A DNA stretch of 47,760 nt from Krasilnikovozyma curviuscula (Eukaryota > Basidiomycota > Tremellomycetes > Cystofilobasidiales > Mrakiaceae), in contig MVAQ01000169.1 of assembly GCA_014825775.1 (NCBI GenBank), positions 1 to 47,760 of the forward strand, given 5' to 3'. Below the pieces are notes generated by a model. It was given only the letters and a program-made list of their open reading frames with translations. It searched no databases and was not told the DNA's origin. The translations under genes were made by a program, and so were the position numbers. Of the stretch, positions 36,294 to 47,760 are shown one piece after another. The stretch's first letter is position 1. The number at the start of each line of letters is the position of its first letter.

Positions 36294-38770
36294 ATGGGAG
36301 AAGGCTCAGTAACACCTGGCTCGACAAACTCAGCTGATACGGTCGTTCGAAAGACCTTAGGCGACTCCCGACTTGAATCTGAGAAGCAAGTAGCACCTGA
36401 AATCGCCTCAAAGGAAAATGAACCCAAAGATGGGGCACTGAGGAATATGAATCAAGAGAGTGGTGAGACTCAACTCGATCTCGTAGCACTGGAGAAGAAG
36501 CGCCAGAGTCAGGTAAAGGCATAGTTTTTTTTCGGCCTTTCGGACACTGTCTATAAGTCGCTTGACTCGATTATCCCATGTCTTATCGTTGTGATTACCT
36601 ATGAAAAGGACTATCCTGACTGGGACGATGATCCAGTGAACCCTCTGAACTGGTCGAACAAGAAAAAGTAAGTCGCCCACCTGTTTTTCTGGCACTACAA
36701 TAGACGTGGGACGATATCCTCATGCATCGGCAACTAATAATTCTACGTTATTAATGCTGTTTAGATGGACAAACACATTGATAGTTTCCCTGTCTGCATT
36801 CACGGCTACAGCAGCCTCCTCTATGGTCGCTCCGGCGAACCAAATCATTAGCGAACATTTTGGCGAGACGAACCGACAGGTTCCGATCTTGATGGTTTCG
36901 TTATACGTTATTGGTCTAGGGTGAGTTCAGCATACCAATTTCTTCTTCGTTCCTTATGACTGCTATACTTTGTACCGTCAGTCGCCATTTTGATAGCTTG
37001 CCTTCGTTGTTTCAGAATCGGTCCCTTCTTCTACACACCAATCGCAGAACTCTACGGTCGACAAGCAGCGTATCTATCGTCCACAATACCATTCTGTCTC
37101 TTCAATGCCGCATGTTGTCTCGCGCCGAACATGAGAACGCTGTTGGTGCTGCGGTTCTTTGCTGGCTTCTGTGGTTGTACAGGCCCTGGACTAGGTACGC
37201 TCTTCTTCTAAAATAGTTTGAAATCAAACTCTTATGCCGATTGTCGACTTAGGTATGGCGACTGTCAGTGATATGTTTTCGAAAAGGGAGAGAGGAACGC
37301 CTGTTTCGCTTTATGTGAGTCTCCTCGTTTCCAACTCTTACAATCGCATGAACTTCCTACCGAACATTTTTCTCTTTGGTTTCAATTGCTTAGGCACTTG
37401 GGCCCATGGCAGGTAAGGACTTTGTGCCCTTCCGCTCGAAGTGACCTTTGTGATCTAACGCATGTCTTGATCTTGCTAGGACCTGTGGGAGGATCCATGC
37501 TAGGATTTTGGCTATCTCTGGCAGGGTGGCGATGGATATTTGGGTTCTTAGGGATCTTGTCTTTAGTGACCTGTCTCCAATGCGTTGTGTTCCTGAAAGA
37601 AACATACCCACCGTGAGTGGAACAACTGAGGCGACGCAGAACGCAGTTGACACCCTTTTTTCCACCCCAATAGAGTTCTCAAGTACAAGCTAGCGTATCT
37701 TCGAGCACGATCACCCGAATCGGTCAATACCGAACTACGAGGGCTCGCTGACAAGTCCAAATGGAGCTGGATCATCGCTCTCGTCCAAAATGTCAAAGCC
37801 GGTCCCGTTTTCAAGGCCGCCCTTACTCGCCCGCCTCGTCTTCTCTTTGGCAACCCTGTGGCACTCATCTTTGCAACATACTATGCGTATGTTTACGCCA
37901 TCATCTACGTCCAGATCGTGTCGCTTCCTACACTGTTCAAGAGCGATCCGTACGATCTCAAGTTGTTCCATTATAACTGGCCCCAATCCACTGCTGGTTT
38001 ATCCTTTCTTGGACTATGGTTTGGATTTGTGACTGCTGCTATCACCGCTGCTAATGTCCAGAATAGAGTGAGTCGGTTGCCATCACCTTGCCATTCAGAT
38101 CCCCTGATCCTTCCTTTCTTCATTTTAGATATATGCATACCTGTGTAAAAGGAATGGGGATAAGGGTCAACCAGAATACAGGGTAAGTCTTGTTCAGCTA
38201 CACCATTCACATTTAGAGAAGCTGCAATGTTATGTTTCTCTTCGAAGCTTGTTCTTACTCAAATTGGGATGTGAGTCAGAGCCTCTCTGCTAAAATACTA
38301 AGGCCGAATCAACTCAATCTTATTTCGTTACATGTAGGATCATCTTCCCCGTCGGTTTCTTCATATACGGCTGGTGCGCCGAGAAGCAAACTCACTTTAT
38401 GGGCCCGATAGTGGGTCTGGCTCTTCTGGGCATGGGACTGATGCTTGCATTCAATAGTATTCAAACCTTCATCATTGACTTCAGTGAGTCAATTCCTTAT
38501 ACGATGTTCATTACGGTGCTGTTTGACACTCCGTTTCTCCCGTTTACTGCAGCTGCCCCTTATTCAGCATCTGGTATTGCAGGTGCAACTTTTATGCGAT
38601 CTGTTGTAGCTTGTCTACTTCCATTGTGGAGCGACCAGATGTTTGAGGCCTGGGGATGGGGCATCGGATCCACATTCTTGGCTTGTTGCGCCATCATTGT
38701 GATTCCAGCTCCACTTATCATGTTCAAATACGGTAAGAAGTTGAGAGATAGATTTGTTTTCACCGGCTAA
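36294..38770 (+). CDS. MFS permease, DHA1 drug/polyamine-proton antiporter type
   Basis: A multi-exon plasma-membrane transporter of about 540 aa. Exon 1 (36294-36512) is a hydrophilic N terminus. The next exon has DWDDDPVNPLNWSNKKK, the pre-TM1 motif usual in fungal DHA1 permeases. TM1 begins WTNTLIVSLSAFTATAASSM. Motif A-like sequence YTPIAELYGRQAAY follows TM2. Motif C (ALGPMAGPVGGSMLGFWLSL) marks antiporters; its first seven codons sit in a 19-nt exon at 37394-37412. The second half has AYVYAIIYVQIVSLPTLF and ends KLRDRFVFTG. Known relatives expel drugs, polyamines or boron; substrate here cannot be told from sequence. Introns are short and keep frame throughout the parts I checked. Confidence 0.85.
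37394..37412 (+). other. 19-nt micro-exon in MFS motif C
   Basis: It is flanked by TTAG and GTAAGG splice sites. It codes ALGPMA plus one base, and the next exon completes Gly and reads PVGGSM. Skipping it would break the frame and remove part of motif C. Confidence 0.75.
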
Positions 38771-39385
38771 GATCCCTATGATGTACACCTACTGGCTTGA
38801 TTGAAGCCTGTATTCGAGTTCATAGGTGTCGCAAAAACAAAGTACAGAGTCATTTTAACTGTAGAAACTCCTCCAGATGTTGTAGTTTTAGTAGATACAT
38901 CTTTATTTATCTCACACAATGTATTGAATCCCAGAGAGCCAAGTACATATTAGGTCATAACGCCGACCTGAAAATGGCAAGCAACGCGTTCATCTTTTGG
39001 GAGCAAACGACGACTTTCTACGGCGAGCCGTTGTAGCTATTTTGCTGCCTCTGAGGGCTGCTTCAAGCAGATTCTAATACAGTGAGTTTTTTTATATCCA
39101 ATAGCACCCAATCCGGGAGGGTGAAAGAGCTATGATGCTAGCTCCCTTGTGAGAACAGGGACTAGAGAGCTGACCGGTCGTGCCCTCGCACCCAGATCTT
39201 TGGTGAAGAGGCTGGCTGCTTCTTAATAAAGATTGTACTGTGAGCTTTCTCTCCATTCTGGAGGCTGTTGGGAGCATTTCTGATCCACCTTTTTCGGGGG
39301 TGTCCCACTAGAGAGGCTTACATCTCTGTCGTACCCCTGGCTTTCAATAGTGGGTCCTTGGCTGAGCTGAGGGTGTAGTGTAGCT
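38771..39385 (+). other. Spacer before the kinase, hairpin-rich segment
   Basis: 615 bp. The first half is the MFS 3' flank and an AT-rich stretch. From about 39099 to 39360 the sequence is GC-richer and holds a row of inverted repeats: CACCC/GGGTG (39105-39123), CTAG-TCCCT/AGGGA-CTAG (39138-39164), ATCTTT/AAAGAT enclosing GAAG/CTTC (39196-39232), CTCCA/TGGAG (39251-39263), and CCCACTA/TAGTGGG (39304-39354) enclosing AGAGA/TCTCT. A TTTTTTTATATCC stretch lies just upstream. This could be a structured RNA gene or a folded 5' leader of the kinase. I do not recognise a known RNA family. Confidence 0.4.
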
Positions 39386-43598
<4,213 letters not shown>

Positions 43599-44399
43599 GT
43601 GTGATTGAAGAAGTTGTATCTATTTAAACCCATATTTAATCGTGTCCTTCACAAATTATAGCCCATCATGATTTGCTTTTGTAGCCAACATTCCCCGAAC
43701 TTTCACCCCATACCCACTCGAACGTTATATTACCCCCATTTCTGCATCAGATTTACCTGCCTCAGTGATTACCTGAATGTTAAAAGAAGAGATTAAACAG
43801 CGATCACCATTCTGAAGGGACTGGCTTTCGGAGCGTTATTGCGACCAGTTGTTTTTCTGGCAGGTGACGCGTACAGGCCATTGACCGCCGGCTTTGGTGA
43901 CAGGTTGGGTTCCTCAGTAATCTAATCTCTGTCCCCTTTCTCTGAGGTCACATGACATCATTTGCAAAAAGGAGATACTAATCCTGTCAAACATAAAGAA
44001 AGAGCAGACGAATATTGCTCGACAGACAAAGGATGCTTACAAGGAGTGATGAAACGGTAACTGGATGGAGAGTAGAAACTGCCAACAAGACCCAATCTAG
44101 TCGTCATTGATTAGGGATAGGTCGTAGAGGGGTTTTGCCAGATCCCTCATACCTTTCGGATGCTTTACTGGGTAGGCAGTCCACTTTCAGTAGCACTCCA
44201 TAGAAGTTAAACCAGACCGTGTTGGAAAACTATAGATTATGGAATATTGGGGTATGGAAGTATGGTAACTTTGCTTCTATTGATTACTATTGAAGCGAAG
44301 CGTAAAAACAACAGCGAGAATCAGTTTCGCCCTGCATTGCATATTAGTTTTTAAGCTGAAATCATTTTCAATCAGCTTGCCATGGCAAAGCGGTTAAAT
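43599..44399. other. Spacer between kinase and tRNA-Asp, no gene seen
   Basis: 801 bp including the kinase 3' flank. A GTGATGA resembling a snoRNA C box occurs near 44046, but no matching D box CTGA follows within a normal distance. No coding frame or strong repeat was found. Confidence 0.4.
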
Positions 44400-44471
44400 T
44401 CTTCAATCGTATAATGGTTAGTATAGATGCTTGTCACGCATCAGACCTGGGTTCAATTCCCAGTTGGAGAG
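44400..44471 (+). tRNA. tRNA-Asp (anticodon GTC)
   Basis: The 72-nt cloverleaf has acceptor arm TCTTCAA/TTGGAGA (one G-U pair) and discriminator G, D arm GTATAATGGTTAGTAT, anticodon stem GATGC/GCATC with loop TTGTCAC (GTC), and T arm CTGGG-TTCAATT-CCCAG. B box GGTTCAATTCC is present. A T6 terminator follows (CTTCTTTTTTAC). No intron. Confidence 0.93.
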
Positions 44472-44716
44472 CTTCTTTTTTACACCTTTTTTCAACCTTT
44501 CCCGCTCACCATGTAACCCTGCGGCTTCTAATTAATTCTGACTTTATATTCTCACGCCTGGTATCTCAAAAGCACTTTTTAAACTTTCACCTTTCCTTTA
44601 CTTGCCGTTGCTGATTATAGTCATCATTAAATTATGCTGTTGCATATTGAAAACATCTAATTTTGTCAAGGATGTGTTTGCGAGAAAGGGAAGAAACAGT
44701 CCAGAGGCAGGTCATC

Positions 44717-47317
44717 CTAAATGTAATAGCAACACCAAATGAGGAGAACCAACAGCAAGTTAGGCCACGCTACAATCCAGCAGTCTCCACAAGCCCTAGC
44801 AAAAGTCCCATCAGGTCCACCACACCAGGACCAAAGCTTGTTCAGCCCCAACTGGTTCACGTAGCTCCGAAGTAGGTCGCCGTGCGGGAGACGAGCCAGT
44901 AAGGATCGATGAGCACCAGCTTGACGATCAAACCTCTCTCTGTCCTTAGACGACCATTCTGATATTCTCGACACTCGTCGGACCTGGCCTGGCCGGGAGG
45001 TTGTAGTCGTCGGTAAGGGTAGGAATTGTTGAGCTTGTTGTATTTGCTGTTCCGTAACGCCTTCGCCGTCACTTAATATGTCTGCCTCAGACATTGGTTC
45101 AGTCGTGTTATTAAAGTAGTAGCTTGATGATCCTCCATTGACGCCGAAGAACGAAGAGCCATCCTCATCTTCGTCTTCGAAGCCACCCAGTTTGGGGCTA
45201 CCCAGAGGAGAACCAGGCGCTGATTTCGATGTTCGTCGGATGGGTGTAAAGGTGGGGGATCGAATGTTGGGTGCTCCTCCTGCGGATAATGTGCTGCTGC
45301 CACCCACAAGTCCTCCGCTTCTACCCGTACTGCTTCCACTCGCCGACAACAGCGGTGCTGAGTACTCTCTACTTGATCTTCTTGATCCAGCGTTGGTCAG
45401 TGGTATGTTCAGCTGGAGGCCGCTCATCGAGCGAGACTGTTTCCTTCTATTGAAGCTGTTACGGGTGTGTAGGAAGAAAATGCAGGCGACGGTGAGGAAG
45501 GAGAGTGGGAGGTAAATGTTGAACCAGATCCCGAGCTGATCTGGTAAGTGACAAGGCAAGTCTCCGTGGGCTTGCTGAGGAGTTTCTACTGCTGATGGTG
45601 GTATTAAGGAGAGTAGTTGGAATCCTGGTTGACGAACTCCCATTGCCATTGAGAATGATTTTAGGGTTATTTCTCGGACTCCATTAGGATGAGTATAGTC
45701 ACAGTAGTCGTGATCGTCTCCGCTAGATGAACAGGAAGGCAGAAAACCGTTGTGAGATAGAGAGTAAGGCAGGAGCGGAGAAGACGTTCTTACGAGAAGA
45801 CCGCGACGGGGTTGAGCTGGTTCATCAAGAAATTTGTTGTTTCCGAACCAAGGAGATTCTGGTAACCAAGACCAGCACCTTTGGCAATTGTTCCAGGCTG
45901 TTCTCTTAGAGGACCACAACTCGAACGAAGCGGTCGAGCCAACGGTATGTGCGACATGAGGATTTTGGGCATGCCTTTGTCAAAGACTAGAGGCGAAGGA
46001 GAAGCAAAACAGTCAGTAAAGCAGCACAAATCAGTGGGTATTACTACATTATTACCCATTACTCACCCGCGTTTATCGACTTGACGAAGTTGATAGCCCC
46101 AACCACGCCTTCGTTCCATTCACCGTACTGCACCTCAGCAGCATATCTTCTGTAGTCCTCCTCCACCAGACCAGGCGCGTCCAACAGCACGATAGTATGA
46201 TTTGAGACTTCTACAACTTGGTTCACCGGTCCAAATGCAGTGGTGTACCTCTCCCTGGCTCGAGGTGAGAACGCGCGTGAGCTGCCGATTCCAACGTCTT
46301 GATTTCCAGGAATGAAGTAGAGTGGGACACGACCAGAAGGGTTTGACGCTCTGGGTAGACGAAAGATCTTGTGAAAGCGGTTGACATAGGTAGAGTAACT
46401 GCGAGAAAACGAACGGAAGGTTTTAGTGACATTCTGTTTGTTTGTCGACCTGCGCGCGTTTTGAAGCTAAAAAACCAGAACCCCTGAACAAGTGGTTCGT
46501 TCGTCCATCCCACAAGCAGACGGATGAAGCCATAGTTTTTCTTCTGAAAGGCTCGAAGTATGTATAAGATTATGATGGTGGAGACTCACTCTTCAATGCC
46601 AATGTCAGCTCTTCCCCGATCCAGCATATCGCCCAGAATCACAACCATGTCTGGCTTCGTCCTCCTCAGTGCAATCGTCCAAGCTCGTCGAAGGTAGTTG
46701 TCGACCATTGCCTCAATAAAGTATGACTTCCACGTCCTGTTGGCATAAAATAGGAGTTGGGGATCTGCAATGAGCAGTATTCGGGTTGGTGTGGGTCGGT
46801 TCTGCAGCAAGGAAGGACGATCAGCTAATTATTGTCAATGGCGAGGAAGATGGCACGAGAAAACTTACCCTGGGGAACCCAGCTTCTGCTTTACTCCATC
46901 GACAAGATGATACAGACCAGAAGTACTGTTGGTATTGGAGGAAGTGAGGCACCAGGTCAGCAAGATGAACAAATACTGATACTTCGCGCTGGTGAAAAAT
47001 CTGAGATTATTGAAATGACTAACCTCTCCAACCTGTCATCCAACAGCAACAAGGCCAGGGAGTTCAAAGAGAGGAACAAGTGTCCATCAGAAGTAGATGA
47101 GAGAGCATCGACAGGTAAGGAATGGCGTCAGGCACAAGCTTGTGAGCTGTACTAATGGGAATTACCCCCAAAGAGCTCTTACCTCACACCAAATGACCAC
47201 AATGACCCATACAAACCTCAGGCCCATGGCAGCGTTCTTCAGGGATGTTGGTTTCCTTCTTCGAAACCCCACTGGCTGCTTGGGTCCATTTACCAGCGAA
47301 GATATGGGACTCGACAT
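44717..47317 (-). CDS. Membrane metallophosphoesterase, Cdc1/Ted1 group
   Basis: Multi-exon. Exon 1 (47317-47183) codes MSSPISSLVNGPKQPVGFRR and the first membrane span GLRFVWVIVVIW. Exon 2 (46925-46869, 57 nt) is YFWSVSSCRWSKAEAGFPR, reached over a long intron of about 255 nt. Exon 3 (46801-46590) opens the catalytic domain: ILLIADPQLL, then VVILGDMLDRG. Later motifs are YFIPGNQDVG (GNHD-like with Gln), LMSHIPLARP and FSGDDHDYCDYTH. These are the metal ligands of calcineurin-like phosphoesterases of the Cdc1/Ted1/MPPE1 type, which act in the ER on ethanolamine-phosphate side groups of GPI anchors. A second membrane span (WFNIYLPLSFLTVACIFFLH) and a Ser-rich cytosolic stretch follow, with a last hydrophobic segment at the C terminus (WPNLLLVLLIWCCYYI). 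Cdc1 versus Ted1 cannot be settled here. Confidence 0.85.
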
Positions 47318-47760
47318 GGCCCCTTCTTTCTCCCCGTCTCGTGGACCAGCCCGTGTACAACCCTGCTGATGGAACTGATGGCCTGTTCTGCCGCTGGTCT
47401 AAATATTCCCAGAAGTCAATAGCTTTCAGGTTCTAGATGCTTCGAGTTTTTGAATCCGCTCGCTGAGCTGATGACAGTGAGAAGGAAACTGATGCGCGTT
47501 TAGAATTCGTTGGGCCAAAAAGGGCTACTACGAACGAAATTCAAAAACTGACGCTGAAAACTAATGAAGATTGAGTAGAAATATTTTATGAGATGGTAAT
47601 GGTAACCGAAGTTGTATTATGTATATTATTTGTGGAGAATGGGCGACCAAGCATGGAGCAAAACGAGACATTATGCCAAGCTGCTCTCTCCAGATGACAT
47701 GTTTGATTGATGTATTTTAAAGTAATTTATAGACAGTGGTAGCAACGAAGGGTCGGATCG
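47318..47760. other. Right edge, upstream flank of the phosphoesterase gene
   Basis: 443 bp that should hold the promoter of the gene starting at 47317. AT-rich toward 47580-47640. No frame, RNA gene or repeat is supported before the window ends. Confidence 0.4.

Noticed and set aside
44040..44130. Possible C/D box snoRNA (GTGATGA near 44046)
   Set aside because: No CTGA D box or closing stem within a normal distance.
44663..45515. Plus-strand ORFs antisense to the phosphoesterase C terminus
   Set aside because: The minus strand codes a continuous 400-codon exon with membrane spans; the plus frames have no start context or motif.

Overview
The window is nuclear DNA of a fungus, most likely a basidiomycete yeast of the Tremellomycetes (Cryptococcus/Kwoniella type). 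The evidence is dense short introns (mostly 50-110 nt) with GT-AG borders and CTNAC-like branch sites, very short exons, compact intergenic spaces, and a fungal gene set: SulP sulfate permease, ABCC transporter, DHA1 permease, Cdc1/Ted1-type phosphoesterase and NBR1-type receptor. The species call is an inference. No transposon, CRISPR array, operon or bacterial feature was seen.

Layout. 1-243 is the 5' end of an unrecognised minus-strand gene. 673-1238 (-) is a small LEA-like protein with a mitochondrial-type N terminus. 1853-6237 (+) holds three tandem, diverged paralogues that I read as bZIP-like transcription factors. They share exon borders, including a 61-nt exon of identical phase. 6432-9631 (-) is a sulfate permease, convergent with that array. 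10268-12021 (-) is a tubulin-tyrosine-ligase-like ATP-grasp protein, 12528-14823 (-) a MYST histone acetyltransferase, 15408-15832 (-) a doubtful small gene, and 15905-21577 (-) a full-length ABCC (MRP-type) transporter.

21962-24737 holds two identical tRNA-Val(AAC) genes in inverted orientation around an intronless FOL3-like dihydrofolate synthase. 25418-30236 (-) is a class 3 lipase. 31313-about 35082 (-) is an NBR1-like autophagy receptor with three ZZ fingers and an FW domain. A third identical tRNA-Val lies at 35771. 36294-38770 (+) is an MFS drug/polyamine-type permease, 39386-43598 (+) a CAMKL-type protein kinase with a very long Ser-rich tail, 44400-44471 a tRNA-Asp(GTC), and 44717-47317 (-) a membrane metallophosphoesterase of the Cdc1/Ted1 group.

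Most genes are unrelated housekeeping or transport functions. The unusual part is the tandem bZIP-like array, where the third copy has lost the invariant basic-region arginine. Other points of interest are the three identical tRNA-Val genes with a shared upstream AACATCAA element, a hairpin-rich segment upstream of the kinase (39099-39360), and several 18-21 nt micro-exons. Exon borders were worked out by hand from splice signals and reading frame. Where I could check, exon sums are divisible by three. Borders inside the ABC, MYST, lipase and NBR1 genes are partly unresolved.
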